From Vibrio gangliei (lineage in GTDB: Bacteria > Pseudomonadota > Gammaproteobacteria > Enterobacterales > Vibrionaceae): a stretch of DNA of 64,000 bases. This document shows, in pieces, positions 9,988 through 19,430 of the stretch. A program made the position numbers and the translations under genes. The number at the start of each line of letters is the position of its first letter. Position 1 is the stretch's first letter. Below the pieces are notes generated by a model, which was not told the DNA's origin, searched no databases, and worked only from the letters and a program-made list of their open reading frames with translations. The stretch spans positions 2,046,001-2,110,000 of the forward strand of contig NZ_AP021869.1 in assembly GCF_026001925.1 (NCBI RefSeq), in the 5' to 3' direction.

Positions 9988-10569
9988 CTATTCGCTTGCA
10001 TGATTCAAACGCAGTTGTAATTCATAATCTTGCATCAAAGCGTTGGCACGTCGATGCTGCTCCATCGCTTTTGCTTCATCGGATTGTGGACGAACCGAGT
10101 CGCGAGTCAGGCTAACGGGTTCGGCAGATCCAGCAAAAGGTATGGTTTGTAAAACTGGGAGCTGATCTGAATCAGAGGCCACATTGGTGCTATCTGAGCC
10201 TGAGTATTGTTGAACCCCTAACACCACAACCAGAGACACGCAGGCTGCAATACCCACTTGGGTTAAATTACTTAACCAAGATGGCATGCGTGAACGTGCT
10301 TTTTGTGGTGTCGGCTGAGCTTCAAGCATAGACGCGACATTATTCACCGAACGAGTGGTGTGTGCAGGCTCATCATCTAGTGCCAGTGCCACTTTCGATG
10401 CTATATCCCATTGCGGATTCGCCGGGGTTTCGCCTCGAAGCGTATCTCCGATCAAGTGGTAATGATTCCACGCTTGCAACGATTCTTCATCTTGCTCAAT
10501 CTCTGAAATCAGGGCTTGATCGACGAGCTCACCATCCATTAGAGCTGAGATCTGCTGTTTATTGGTCAT
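9988..10569 (-). CDS. rseA: Anti-sigma-E factor RseA
   Basis: RseA is a single-pass inner-membrane protein that holds sigma E inactive until DegS and RseP cut it. The start chosen at 10569 gives MTNKQQISALMDGE, matching the family N-terminus, with a ggtgag ribosome site; a frame extension adds only four residues. The cytoplasmic sigma-binding part covers about residues 1-95. One membrane helix (VGIAACVSLVVVLGV) follows near 105-120, then a periplasmic tail ends in LQLRLNHASE. It is 25 bases downstream of rpoE. Confidence 0.94.
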   Translation of the reverse strand: MTNKQQISALMDGELVDQALISEIEQDEESLQAWNHYHLIGDTLRGETPANPQWDIASKVALALDDEPAHTTRSVNNVASMLEAQPTPQKARSRMPSWLSNLTQVGIAACVSLVVVLGVQQYSGSDSTNVASDSDQLPVLQTIPFAGSAEPVSLTRDSVRPQSDEAKAMEQHRRANALMQDYELQLRLNHASE

Positions 10570-10594
10570 GTTACTCACCATTTATATTCACAGG

Positions 10595-11173
10595 TTATCG
10601 CTGCACCAGTGGACGAATTTTTTTCTCCACGGCTTCACGAGCTCGGAAAATCCGAGAACGAACTGTCCCCACAGGACAATCCATCACTTCAGCAATTTCT
10701 TCGTAACTCAAGCCATCGAGTTCACGTAATGTCATTGCTGTTTTTAAATCTTCAGGTAGGGCTTCAATTGCATGAAAAACCACCTGCTTTAATTCTTCTG
10801 ACAACGTTAAGTTCTCAGGGTTCGAAATTTCTTTTAATGCGCCACCAGATTCATAATATTCGGCTTCTTCTGCATCGACATCACTGGATGGCGGACGGCG
10901 TGATTGAGAGACGATATGATTCTTCGCAGTATTGACCGCGATACGATAAAGCCAAGTATAGAACGCACTTTCCCCACGAAAGTTTGGCAACGCTCGATAA
11001 GCTTTGATAAAGGCTTCTTGAGCCACGTCAGGCACATCGCCCGAGTTCTTAATGTAGCGAGATATCAAACTGCACACTTTGTTTTGATACTTAGTCACCA
11101 AAAGGTTGAATGCTTGTTTATCCCCGTTTTGAACTCGCTCAATTAAAACTTGATCAGTTAACTGCTCGCTCAT
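10595..11173 (-). CDS. rpoE: RNA polymerase sigma factor RpoE (sigma E)
   Basis: Sigma E directs transcription of envelope-stress genes, including outer-membrane folding factors and small RNAs. The protein from MSEQLTDQVLIERV is 192 residues and closely resembles the E. coli protein throughout. Region 2 contains YTWLYRIAVNTAKN and region 4 contains YEEIAEVMDCPVGTVRSRIFRARE. A GTG three codons upstream is also in frame, but the ATG fits the family. It heads rpoE-rseA-rseB-rseC. No convincing GGAACTT-type autoregulatory promoter was found upstream by eye. Confidence 0.97.
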   Translation of the reverse strand: MSEQLTDQVLIERVQNGDKQAFNLLVTKYQNKVCSLISRYIKNSGDVPDVAQEAFIKAYRALPNFRGESAFYTWLYRIAVNTAKNHIVSQSRRPPSSDVDAEEAEYYESGGALKEISNPENLTLSEELKQVVFHAIEALPEDLKTAMTLRELDGLSYEEIAEVMDCPVGTVRSRIFRAREAVEKKIRPLVQR

Positions 11174-11642
11174 TTCGAGCACCTACTCCTATTTGTTTTA
11201 CTCATTTCCATCATCGGTATGAGTACTTTTTATTATACTTAAATGATCTGAACGCGTTTTAACGCTCAATTTTTCATAAGAAGCTAGCTTTTATAAGAAA
11301 TCGTTCTAACTAACGGTACCAGCGCCTTATGGTAATCACTTGGGTATATTGTAGTATTGATGTATCACCGACCATCATTGTGACACGAGCCGGTGCAAAA
11401 AGTTCATATAAATAAAAACTTTTGCCATTTTAAACATAAAATAAGCTGTCAGCGTCACCGTACTTTCTTATTTTTTTCATGGAAAAGTCAAACGGCGCTT
11501 GCAAGTCGGCTTAATATTTATGCATATTACCCCCTGATTACAAATGGCTGCCAAGTATCGGCTGACTATTTACTCATTTATTGAGTAGCACAAACGCGTA
11601 TAGAAACAATCTCTATACCTGCTTAGGAACTGAAATAAACTT
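11174..11642. other. Divergent rpoE-nadB intergenic region
   Basis: About 470 bases without a gene. On the minus strand a TATAAT at 11232-11237 could be the -10 of a vegetative rpoE promoter. The rest is AT-rich and I see no terminator, RNA gene or repeat in it. Short frames here lack homology-like features and were not called. Confidence 0.5.
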
Positions 11643-13274
11643 ATGAACACAAACAGTGAACATCAATGCGATGTATTGGTCATTGGTAGTGGTGCCGCGG
11701 GGCTATCTTTAGCATTACGCGTAGCTCCTCATGGTAAAGTCATAGTATTAAGCAAAGGTCCTCGTAATGAAGGCTCCACTTATTACGCTCAAGGTGGTAT
11801 TGCTGCTGTCTTTGATGAAAGCGATAGTGTGGAGTCTCATATTGAAGATACCCTCATCGCGGGCGCTGGAATTTGTGAAGAAGACGCGGTTAGCTTCATC
11901 ACAGAAAATGCGAAAGAGTGTGTGCAATGGCTAATTGATGGTGGTGTTCCTTTCGATTTAGATGAAAATGATAAAAGTGAGCATCCTCGACACCACTTAA
12001 CTCGTGAAGGTGGCCACAGTCATCGACGTATTCTTCACGCTGCTGATGCCACCGGTATGGCAATGCAAACCAACCTACAAGATAACGTCAATAATCATCC
12101 CAACATCCATTTCTTAGAACGTTATAACGCCTTAGATCTCATTACCGAAGACCGCATTGGTGGCGATGCCAAAAAGGTAGTGGGAGCGTATATTTGGAAC
12201 CGCAATCTAGAACATGTTGAATCGGTTCGTGCTAAATTTGTGGTTCTTGCCACCGGCGGTGCTTCTAAGGTTTATCAGTACACATCAAACCCGGATGTTT
12301 CTTCTGGTGATGGTATCGCGATGGCCTGGCGTGCAGGTTGTCGTGTCGCTAACCTCGAATTTAACCAATTCCACCCAACGTGTTTATTTCACCCTGAAGC
12401 CAGAAACTTTTTGTTAACCGAAGCATTACGTGGTGAAGGCGCCTATCTAAAACGCCCTGATGGCACTCGTTTTATGCCTGATTTCGATGAGCGTGCCGAG
12501 CTTGCCCCTCGTGATATCGTGGCTCGCGCGATCGACTATGAAATGAAGCGTCTTGGTGCAGATTGCATGTATTTAGACATCAGCCATAAACCGGTTGAAT
12601 TTATAGAAAAACACTTCCCGACCATTAACATGCGTCTGCTTGATCTTGGTATCGATATGAGTAAAGAACCGATTCCTATCGTACCTGCGGCTCACTACAC
12701 TTGCGGTGGCGTGATGGTGAATCAACAAGGTCAAACCGATCTTGATAACTTATACGCGGTTGGCGAAGTGACTTATACCGGTCTGCATGGTGCGAACCGT
12801 TTAGCCTCGAATTCGTTGTTAGAATGTGTGGTATACGCTTGGTCGGCAGCGAAAGATATTGTGGCTAAAATTGATAGTGTGCCACTACCTGACACTTTAC
12901 CGTATTGGGATGAAAGCCAAGTAACGAACTCAGATGAAGAAGTGGTACTGCAACATAACTGGCACGAGCTTCGTCTATTTATGTGGGACTACATGGGAAT
13001 TGTACGTACCAATAAGCGCTTAGAACGGGCGATGCGTCGTATTCAGTTGTTGCAACAAGAAACCCATGAATATTACAGCCACTTTAGAGTATCGAATAAC
13101 CTACTTGAATTGCGTAACTTACTGCAAGTCGCTGAGTTAATGGTTCGTTGTGCAATGGAGCGCAAGGAAAGTCGTGGTCTGCACTACACACTTGATTACC
13201 CTAATCAGTTGGAAAATAGCGGACCAACCATTCTAGAGCCCGAAAAGTTCCGTACCAGTAATCCGTTGTTTTAG
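11643..13274 (+). CDS. nadB: L-aspartate oxidase
   Basis: NadB oxidises L-aspartate to iminoaspartate using FAD, the first step of de novo NAD synthesis; NadA uses the product. The 543-residue protein has the FAD-binding [13 protein letters not shown] at residues 13-25. The fumarate-reductase-family segments [14 protein letters not shown] and [10 protein letters not shown] follow, as does [13 protein letters not shown] before the helical C-terminal domain. It is divergent from rpoE, the usual gamma-proteobacterial arrangement, and ends at its own terminator. Confidence 0.97.
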   Translation: MNTNSEHQCDVLVIGSGAAGLSLALRVAPHGKVIVLSKGPRNEGSTYYAQGGIAAVFDESDSVESHIEDTLIAGAGICEEDAVSFITENAKECVQWLIDGGVPFDLDENDKSEHPRHHLTREGGHSHRRILHAADATGMAMQTNLQDNVNNHPNIHFLERYNALDLITEDRIGGDAKKVVGAYIWNRNLEHVESVRAKFVVLATGGASKVYQYTSNPDVSSGDGIAMAWRAGCRVANLEFNQFHPTCLFHPEARNFLLTEALRGEGAYLKRPDGTRFMPDFDERAELAPRDIVARAIDYEMKRLGADCMYLDISHKPVEFIEKHFPTINMRLLDLGIDMSKEPIPIVPAAHYTCGGVMVNQQGQTDLDNLYAVGEVTYTGLHGANRLASNSLLECVVYAWSAAKDIVAKIDSVPLPDTLPYWDESQVTNSDEEVVLQHNWHELRLFMWDYMGIVRTNKRLERAMRRIQLLQQETHEYYSHFRVSNNLLELRNLLQVAELMVRCAMERKESRGLHYTLDYPNQLENSGPTILEPEKFRTSNPLF

Positions 13275-13323
13275 GGTCGGGTGACCTTAAGTTTTATCAG
13301 CAGTAACTTCAAATTCATCTGCG

Positions 13324-13351
13324 AATAGGCTCGCTATCGGGCCTATTTTTC
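13324..13351 (+). terminator. Intrinsic terminator after nadB
   Basis: AATAGGC and GCCTATT form a 7-bp stem around a 10-base loop, followed by a short T-run. Confidence 0.7.
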
Positions 13352-13384
13352 CCTCTCTTTACCCCTTTATATTTTCTCGCTTTA

Positions 13385-13840
13385 CTATTTTCCCCTTACA
13401 CTCTTTTCGGTTTGATGCTTACTTTCCATTTCTTTTAGCTGCACAAGACAGGAGATGTGCCCTTCCCCTTCATCCAGTAAAGCATTTAAACGCTTGTAAT
13501 CCTGCTCAAGCATTTGATGGCGAAAAATACGAATTAACCCACCGTTATGTAGAACGATTTGAATGCCGAATTCACACCACTGCCTATCCAAGCGCTGAAT
13601 GAGAGAAAAACGATCTTGGTTATTCTGAGAGAGTGAACGTCGATATAAGGAATGAAGTGCAAATAAAGATAAAATTATCAGTAAAAGAGAAGGGGTGAGA
13701 GGAAGTTGAGACACTGATATCGCCCAAAAACACATTGTACTAAAAAGTACGAATCCAATTTGAGCGATATAAGTAGAACGATAATAAAAGAGCGTCGTGT
13801 GAGGTGACGGATTAACGGACTTTACTAAGATTGTGGGCAA
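13385..13840 (-). CDS. ygfX: YgfX/CptA-family membrane protein
   Basis: This 151-residue protein has two hydrophobic helices near residues 25-65 ([19 protein letters not shown] and [16 protein letters not shown]) and then a soluble C-terminal half, the layout of the YgfX family encoded next to SdhE. In E. coli YgfX (CptA) has been described as a toxin affecting FtsZ and MreB, and also as a membrane partner of SdhE. The start lies 29 bases inside sdhE. Assignment rests on position and topology more than on sequence identity, which is low in this family. Confidence 0.75.
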   Translation of the reverse strand: MPTILVKSVNPSPHTTLFYYRSTYIAQIGFVLFSTMCFWAISVSQLPLTPSLLLIILSLFALHSLYRRSLSQNNQDRFSLIQRLDRQWCEFGIQIVLHNGGLIRIFRHQMLEQDYKRLNALLDEGEGHISCLVQLKEMESKHQTEKSVRGK

Positions 13841-14072
13841 CGATGCGATCCACTAACTTGGCGTGACCTAGATGCTCACTACGGCCATGTCCCATGATCC
13901 AAGTAAACAAATCAGGATCATCACACTCTAATAAAGACACAAACTCTTGTTGTTCTTGCTCAGATAAGTCATCAAAGCATTCTTCAAAAAATGGCATGAT
14001 AACGACATCAAGCTCTAACATACCACGGCGACAAGCCCATTTAATGCGTGCTTTTTCTTCTGCTGTATACAT
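13812..14072 (-). CDS. sdhE: FAD assembly factor SdhE
   Basis: SdhE helps attach FAD covalently to the flavoprotein subunits of succinate dehydrogenase and fumarate reductase. The 86-residue protein has the family RGxxE motif in [12 protein letters not shown] at about residues 14-25 and the conserved acidic C-terminal half ([13 protein letters not shown]). In E. coli it is called YgfY. It is translated together with ygfX, which overlaps its end, and is divergent from ygfZ; the same trio is clustered in E. coli. Confidence 0.93.
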   Translation of the reverse strand: MYTAEEKARIKWACRRGMLELDVVIMPFFEECFDDLSEQEQQEFVSLLECDDPDLFTWIMGHGRSEHLGHAKLVDRIVAHNLSKVR

Positions 14073-14278
14073 ATTGGTTCCATCTCATAATATATCTGCT
14101 TGGAGTTTATCAGTTGGTTAGGTTTGCAACCAGTGTCGTTATCACAGAGTCAGTAACTATCACAACAAATGCTGACAAATATCAATTCCACCTTTACCAT
14201 GTATTCCAAGTGCTCTACCAAGTCGCCTATATGAATGACTTTGGTATTCCAACAATCACATTGCGCAAGGACATTAGG

Positions 14279-15262
14279 ATGAATTGGACCGATAAATTTA
14301 CGCCCTATCCGCTAACTTCAACTCAAGCATTGCCCGAATTGGTGCTGTGTCATCTGCCATCATGGGGCGCAATCACTATGTACGGCGATGATAAAAAATC
14401 CTATTTGCATGGTCAGGTGACATGTGATGTCGTGTCGCTTGAACCTCACCAATCGACGCTAGGTGCTCACTGTGATGCTAAAGGGAAAATGCTAAGTGCA
14501 TTCCGCTTATTTCATCATCAAGGTGGCTATGCCATGTTCCAACGCCGTTCTGCTATTGAGAAAGAACTGGTTGAAATTAAAAAGTATGCCATTTTCTCTA
14601 AAGTAGACATTCAATCGAGTAACGATGTGTTTCTTGGCTTAATCGGAACGCATGCCACTCAAACGGTTGAAGCGCTTTCAGGCCAAGCCTTAACCGAAGA
14701 CACACAAGTGCTCGCCTTCGGCAACATCACCGCAGTACAAATCAGTGACCAACGTTGGTTACTTATGTTGCCTGCGGCTGATGTCGAAGCATTGCTCACT
14801 CAGCTAAACTCTGCCACTTGCGCCGATGAAACCGTATGGGATTATGCGGACATCATGCAAGGTCTACCTAGAGTCAACCAGCATGAACAATTAGAACACA
14901 TTCCACAGGCCATGAACCTGCAAGTGCTGAACGGCATCTCATTTACTAAAGGCTGTTATACCGGACAAGAAACCGTCGCTCGCGCTAAATATCGTGGTAT
15001 TAATAAACGCGCACTTTTCCGCCTTGAAGGAGAATGTCCTGATCCCCTTAGCGACAACCTCAATTTGGAGCGTCAAGTCGGTGAAAATTGGCGTAACGCA
15101 GGTCAGATCAATACTTACTACCAATTTGGAGATGGGAAATTGATCTTATTAGCGGTACTACCGAATAACTTAGAAAACGATACTCAATTCCGCCTAGAAG
15201 CCTTCCCAGAATCAAGACTTCACTTTGCAGAATTACCGTATAGCTTGAGTGAAGAGGAATAA
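14279..15262 (+). CDS. ygfZ: Folate-binding tRNA-modifying protein YgfZ
   Basis: YgfZ is a tetrahydrofolate-binding protein that supports iron-sulfur enzymes such as MiaB and is related to the glycine cleavage T protein. The start at 14279 (MNWTDKFTPYPL) is preferred over the longer open frame because it has an aagga-like ribosome site and matches the family length (327 residues). The signature KGCYTGQE, with its functionally important Cys, lies near residues 223-230. It is divergent from sdhE and ends at a strong hairpin terminator. Confidence 0.94.
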   Translation: MNWTDKFTPYPLTSTQALPELVLCHLPSWGAITMYGDDKKSYLHGQVTCDVVSLEPHQSTLGAHCDAKGKMLSAFRLFHHQGGYAMFQRRSAIEKELVEIKKYAIFSKVDIQSSNDVFLGLIGTHATQTVEALSGQALTEDTQVLAFGNITAVQISDQRWLLMLPAADVEALLTQLNSATCADETVWDYADIMQGLPRVNQHEQLEHIPQAMNLQVLNGISFTKGCYTGQETVARAKYRGINKRALFRLEGECPDPLSDNLNLERQVGENWRNAGQINTYYQFGDGKLILLAVLPNNLENDTQFRLEAFPESRLHFAELPYSLSEEE

Positions 15263-15312
15263 GCTCACTTTCTTTATTAATTTCTCTTTCTCTATTTTTA
15301 TCACTTTTGATT

Positions 15313-15349
15313 ATCACCAATGAAATTCACTTTCATTGGTGATTTTTTA
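15313..15349 (+). terminator. Intrinsic terminator after ygfZ
   Basis: A 13-bp perfect stem, ATCACCAATGAAA with TTTCATTGGTGAT, loop ttcac, then a T-run. Confidence 0.9.
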
Positions 15350-15472
15350 TCGAGTGTTATCAGTTAAGAATGTCAAGAACATGCAATCGATTACAATTTA
15401 TTCACAAAAGGTCGATCACCCTCACACATCAGAAAACAACAAAAAGAATTTTTACTCAAAACAAATGAATAA

Positions 15473-15502
15473 TTATTGATCTATATCTTTTTACTGTATG
15501 AT
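15473..15502 (+). promoter_or_regulatory. Candidate sigma-70 promoter of the small RNA
   Basis: TATGAT at 15497-15502, with TTATTG (15473-15478, 18-base spacer) or TTGATC (15476-15481, 15-base spacer) as -35. It predicts a start near 15509, exactly before the first stem of the RNA. Confidence 0.5.
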
Positions 15503-15508
15503 GAATTC

Positions 15509-15642
15509 GCTTGGCTTTGACTGCGAACTCAATTGAGTACGACAAAGGCAAGTAAAGTGTCAGGCTGGTCTGTCCAGCCATATCCACTTTGTATAATGCA
15601 TCTGTGACTATTGGCCCACACCTTAGCGTGTGGGCATTTTTT
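15509..15642 (+). ncRNA. Candidate three-stem small RNA between ygfZ and ytfK
   Basis: About 134 bases with three successive stems and no open reading frame of note. Stem 1 pairs 15510-15519 (cttggctttg) with 15543-15552 (caaaggcaag) with one mismatch and encloses the palindrome actcaattgagt. Stem 2 pairs aaagtg (15554-15559) with cacttt (15585-15590) and ggctgg (15563-15568) with ccagcc (15574-15579). Stem 3 is an intrinsic terminator, GCCCACAC (15614-15621) with GTGTGGGC (15628-15635), then a T-run. A promoter lies just upstream. I do not recognise the family. It could also be the leader of ytfK, 195 bases downstream, but the terminator argues for a separate transcript. Confidence 0.6.
15614..15642 (+). 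terminator. Intrinsic terminator of the candidate small RNA
   Basis: An 8-bp G/C-rich stem, a 6-base loop and six Ts after one A. Confidence 0.85.
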
Positions 15643-15836
15643 ATGCCAAATTCATATAACTGACAAATCAATAACTATTCAAACATACACAAAGCAAATT
15701 AAAATATGGATTAATCGAGAAAAAGCAGAATAAAAGTTTGATGGATGCAGCAATTTTTACATAAAAAATCAAACTTTAACATTAAGGTTTCATAAAGCTC
15801 GTTATAATGGCCTCAAGTTACTATAAGGATGTTAGT

Positions 15837-16037
15837 ATGAGACTGTTTAATAAATATGTTCCAGGTGCCGTCGCAAGACATGTAAGTCGTTTTTTTAAAG
15901 GGCGTATTTATATTAATGGTGTGGGTAAGTTTGAATTTGATAACGCTAAGTTGATCATTCCTTCTCAAGCGCAAAGCCTGCATTACCGCATGGTGAAAGA
16001 GATCAACCAAGAGATCAATCGAATCCGCTGTGTGTAG
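15837..16037 (+). CDS. ytfK: YtfK-family (DUF1107) small protein
   Basis: A 66-residue basic protein with the family pattern of a Lys/Tyr-rich start, then FFKGRIYINGVGKFEFDNAK at about residues 20-39, and a helical end. It closely follows the pattern of E. coli YtfK, which stimulates (p)ppGpp accumulation through SpoT during phosphate and fatty acid starvation. The ATG at 15837 is chosen because the conserved block begins right after it; an upstream in-frame extension looks unrelated. It is monocistronic, with a bidirectional terminator before the convergent ubiI. Confidence 0.88.
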   Translation: MRLFNKYVPGAVARHVSRFFKGRIYINGVGKFEFDNAKLIIPSQAQSLHYRMVKEINQEINRIRCV

Positions 16038-16108
16038 TGGACCTTTGTTTTGCAGGTGATAACCAACGCAAAACGGGCCCAAAAAAACAGAATAAAGTAA
16101 GACAAAAC

Positions 16109-16141
16109 AAAGAAGGTTGGCACTACGCCAACCTTTTTTGT
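16109..16141. terminator. Bidirectional terminator between ytfK and ubiI
   Basis: AAGGTTGGC (16113-16121) pairs with GCCAACCTT (16127-16135) and is followed by a T-run. A-rich sequence upstream makes it usable on both strands. Confidence 0.85.
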
Positions 16142-16170
16142 TTAGAGCTCTTTTTATTAAAAAGAAGATA

Positions 16171-17382
16171 TTACGCTTTAACTTTAACCAAACTGGGTAA
16201 ATTGCCGGTAATACCAAGCGCTCTTTTCATCATTTCTTCTTTCATACCAGGTAAATGCCCAACAAACTGCATGCCTAAACCACGCACCAATTTTTTCGCT
16301 GGATTATCACCATCAAACAGGTCTCTGAATCCTTGCATCGCTGCTATCATTTTAGCGGCTTCCGCTTTTCTCCAGCGCTCGTAAGATCTCAAATGTGAAT
16401 GCAAGCCAAGATCTTTACCTTGTTGCCACAGTGACAAGATTTCTTCCGCTAGACTGGCAGCATCTAAAAACCCAAGATTCACACCTTGTCCGGCTAATGG
16501 ATGTATGGTGTGCGCAGCATCCCCGACCAATGCAACTCGATTAGTCACAAAGTTTCGCGCGTAACGCATTTTTAATGGGTAACTACTGCGTTCACCTTCA
16601 ACTTGGCATAACCCCAGACGTGTATCGAATTCACTCGTAAGTGTCTGGTTAAAGATCTTATCAGAACATCCCACCAGCATATCGGCTCGATTCGGCTCTG
16701 TTGACCACACTAGTGAACATAAATTCGGTTCAGAAAGGGGCAATAACGCAATTGGGCCTTGCGGAGTAAAGATTTGTCTTGCCACACCTTGATGAGATTC
16801 AGCGGTACGAATGTTCGCCACTATCGCATTGTGGCCATAATCCCAATGGGTCAAAGGAATATCTTGCTGCTGACGAACCCAAGAATTAGCGCCATCAGCA
16901 CCAACCACGAGCTTACTGGAAATAGAATCGCCATTATCTAACGTAATCCAAGCCTCACTTTCTCCAACCACCATATTGCTACAACGATTTGGCATAAACA
17001 GGCTAACGTTGCTCAACTGCTTAACGCGGTCCAACAGTGCCAGTTGAATCACACGGTTTTCTACGATATGCCCAAGGTTAGATTGCGACAAGTCCTGCGC
17101 TTTGAATTCCAAACGAGCAAAGCTGTCTTGTTCCCACACTTCCATGGCTTGATACGGAGAAAGGCGACGAGAAGTGATGCCAGGCCAAGCCTTTAGATTT
17201 TTCAGTAAGTTTTCACTAGCACGACTTAATGCCGATACCCGCGTATCAGGCATCGCAGCCAGGTGTTCATCAGGCGTTTGCCCTTCTATAACTGCAACGC
17301 GTAAATGGCTATCGGCTAAAGAAGCCGCAAGTGCAAGGCCAACCATGCCTCCACCTACAATAGTGATATCAAAACTTTGCAT
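16171..17382 (-). CDS. ubiI: 2-polyprenylphenol 6-hydroxylase UbiI (VisC)
   Basis: UbiI is the FAD monooxygenase that hydroxylates C5 of the ring during ubiquinone synthesis under aerobic conditions. The 403-residue protein shows IVGGGMVGLALAASL at residues 8-22, the second FAD motif ALVGDAAHTIHPLAGQGVNL near residue 290, and strong similarity to E. coli VisC along its length, including MEVWEQDSFARL and GMQGFRDLF. It follows ubiH with a single-base gap, so the two are co-translated. The paralogue next door has the same fold and a different ring position. Confidence 0.95.
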   Translation of the reverse strand: MQSFDITIVGGGMVGLALAASLADSHLRVAVIEGQTPDEHLAAMPDTRVSALSRASENLLKNLKAWPGITSRRLSPYQAMEVWEQDSFARLEFKAQDLSQSNLGHIVENRVIQLALLDRVKQLSNVSLFMPNRCSNMVVGESEAWITLDNGDSISSKLVVGADGANSWVRQQQDIPLTHWDYGHNAIVANIRTAESHQGVARQIFTPQGPIALLPLSEPNLCSLVWSTEPNRADMLVGCSDKIFNQTLTSEFDTRLGLCQVEGERSSYPLKMRYARNFVTNRVALVGDAAHTIHPLAGQGVNLGFLDAASLAEEILSLWQQGKDLGLHSHLRSYERWRKAEAAKMIAAMQGFRDLFDGDNPAKKLVRGLGMQFVGHLPGMKEEMMKRALGITGNLPSLVKVKA

Positions 17383-17383
17383 A

Positions 17384-18574
17384 TTATCGCTCCACTAGCC
17401 CCATTGTACGTTTCACAATAGGTTGTTTGAGATAAGGTAAATAGCTGATGGCTAACAGTCCTAGATTACGTCCAACTCTCATCGCTGGCCAAGCATTGGA
17501 AAAGCTATTCACTAGGCAAGATGTCAACGACATAGTGAGTTCTCTATCCTGCTGACGACGCTGGCGGTAACGAGATAACATGGAATAATTCCCGACATCG
17601 CCTTGCTCTTGATAAGCCTGAGTAATTTCTTCAGCAAGGCTGAATACGTCTCGAATACCTAAGTTAAATCCTTGACCCGCAATGGGATGAAGGGTTTGCG
17701 CGGCATTCCCCACAACGGCAAATCGGTGAGACACAATTTGCTCTCGATAACGTAGTACTAAAGGATAACACGCCAAAGCGCCGACTTTCGTGATCTTCCC
17801 TAGACGCCAGCCAAAGTCTTGCTGTAACGCGGCGATCACATCATCATCGGTAGCTTGCATCATCTTTTGGGCTCTGGCTTCAGGCATGCACCACACAACA
17901 GAACTGCGACCTTCTGACATAGGTAAAAAAGCAACGGGGCCAAATTCAGTAAAACGCTCAAAGGCTCGACCTTGTGGCGCCACTTCAGTCGTCACATTTG
18001 CAATGACCGCAACTTGCTCAAAATCGATTTCATTTAAAGGAATATTGATGTGCTGACAGCTTTCCGATAACGCGCCATCGGCCGCCACCAATAAATTTGC
18101 CTGCAATAGCTGATCATCAGACAAGGTGACAGTCACAGACTCAAGCGTACGTTCAATGTGCTTCACTTTCGCAGGACAATAATAATCAATCGACGTGCAT
18201 TCTCGAATGGCCTGCTGATAAATTCGACCAACACTTTCCAGCTCAACCACGTAGCCAAGAGCGGCAACATGTTCGTCTTGTGCGGTAATATCCGCTAAGC
18301 CTAAATGACTACGATCGGAGATTTCAATATCGGTAATAGGCGTCAAAAATGGTTCAAAACGTGCCCATAAATCTAACTGTTTTAAGATTTGAGCTGTTCC
18401 ATAAGATAAAGCAATCGCACGGGAATCAAAGCCAGGATGACGTTGTTCGTCATGCAATTGATAAGCTTCAATCACGGCAATATTCAATTTGCCTTGGCAC
18501 AAATGGTCAACGGCTACGGCTAACGTCGCACCTGCCATTCCAGCCCCAACTATTGCAATATCGTACTGCTTCAT
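17384..18574 (-). CDS. ubiH: 2-octaprenyl-6-methoxyphenyl hydroxylase UbiH
   Basis: UbiH is the FAD monooxygenase that hydroxylates C1 in ubiquinone synthesis. The 396-residue protein has IVGAGMAGATLAVAV at residues 7-21, VAADGALSESC mid-protein, and AVVGNAAQTLHPIAGQGFNLG near residue 285; the Asn and Gln variants in this motif are typical of UbiH against UbiI. The spacing to ygfB is 21 bases. In E. coli pepP lies between ygfB and ubiH; here it does not. Confidence 0.94.
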   Translation of the reverse strand: MKQYDIAIVGAGMAGATLAVAVDHLCQGKLNIAVIEAYQLHDEQRHPGFDSRAIALSYGTAQILKQLDLWARFEPFLTPITDIEISDRSHLGLADITAQDEHVAALGYVVELESVGRIYQQAIRECTSIDYYCPAKVKHIERTLESVTVTLSDDQLLQANLLVAADGALSESCQHINIPLNEIDFEQVAVIANVTTEVAPQGRAFERFTEFGPVAFLPMSEGRSSVVWCMPEARAQKMMQATDDDVIAALQQDFGWRLGKITKVGALACYPLVLRYREQIVSHRFAVVGNAAQTLHPIAGQGFNLGIRDVFSLAEEITQAYQEQGDVGNYSMLSRYRQRRQQDRELTMSLTSCLVNSFSNAWPAMRVGRNLGLLAISYLPYLKQPIVKRTMGLVER

Positions 18575-18595
18575 CCTATCGCCTTTATTGCTGTA

Positions 18596-19165
18596 TTAAT
18601 GGAGTATTTTCTTCTCAGAACTCGTCTGAGGCTTAGCACCTAAATCGGCATGAATGGTCAATACGCACACTTTCACATGTTCGATCACTTGTTCAAGTAA
18701 TAGCGCTTGTTCAGGTAAATCATCGTCTTCATCAATACCCAATTTTGAAATTTCTTCGAGATCCGCTAACGCTTCTTTGGTTTCATCCGATAATTTAGAT
18801 AGATTCGAACCAGCAAGTCCAAGACCTGAAATAAAATGATTCACCCAATCCGAAACCGCGTCTGCGTAATTAAATAAATCATCTTCATCCGGAAGCAATA
18901 AAGTTAATTCCATGCTTGCACCGCTCAATTGCTTAATCGCGTGAGCATACACCGCTTCCGCAACTTGGCTCGCATTCACCGGCCAGCCCATGCCATCATT
19001 GGTGTAATCAAACAATATGGTTTTCCAACTATCGCCGTCTTGGGTAAAACCGCCACTTAACATCCCAACTAAAATACCTTGCAGTTCAGCAGGAGTAACA
19101 GACAAAGAAGCTGAGGTCATTTCAACTAAGGCTTGATGATAATCGGGAAGACGAATGTCAGTCAT
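18596..19165 (-). CDS. ygfB: YgfB/UPF0149-family protein
   Basis: A 189-residue acidic helical protein of the UPF0149 family (YecA-like fold), with segments ELQGILVGMLSGG and SGLGLAGSNLSKLSDETKEALADLEEI typical of YgfB. Its function in Vibrio is unknown; in Pseudomonas a YgfB homologue affects regulation of a beta-lactamase pathway. The start at 19165 (MTDIRLPDYHQALV) fits the family better than an ATG four codons upstream. It heads the leftward ygfB-ubiH-ubiI unit and is divergent from zapA. Confidence 0.88.
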   Translation of the reverse strand: MTDIRLPDYHQALVEMTSASLSVTPAELQGILVGMLSGGFTQDGDSWKTILFDYTNDGMGWPVNASQVAEAVYAHAIKQLSGASMELTLLLPDEDDLFNYADAVSDWVNHFISGLGLAGSNLSKLSDETKEALADLEEISKLGIDEDDDLPEQALLLEQVIEHVKVCVLTIHADLGAKPQTSSEKKILH

Positions 19166-19320
19166 GAAGTGTTCCATTGAGTTGGGTAAATTTACTCTGA
19201 GTATATCAACTCAAGCCTCCTACCGAAAACCCTAATCCACCGAGTTACAATCGAAATCAGTCACTTTATAATCGAATTGGTCAACATTCAGCAAAATAGC
19301 AACGCTCATCACTGAAATGC

Positions 19321-19350
19321 TTGAACATAGACCGCCATTTAGCCTATAGT
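19321..19350 (+). promoter_or_regulatory. Promoter for zapA and 6S RNA
   Basis: TTGAAC (19321-19326), an 18-base spacer and TATAGT (19345-19350), about 75 bases before the zapA start. This is a good vegetative promoter match and probably drives zapA, possibly with read-through into 6S RNA. Confidence 0.6.
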
Positions 19351-19430
19351 TTCCCCTCAGTCGAACAATCTTATTTATCTATCATTTTAATTGAGATTGT
19401 ATATTTCTCAGCAACTAAGAGTGCACCACA

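Noticed and set aside
15456..15671. 71-codon minus-strand frame over the candidate small RNA
   Set aside because: It runs through the promoter, stems and terminator of the RNA and shows no protein-like pattern.
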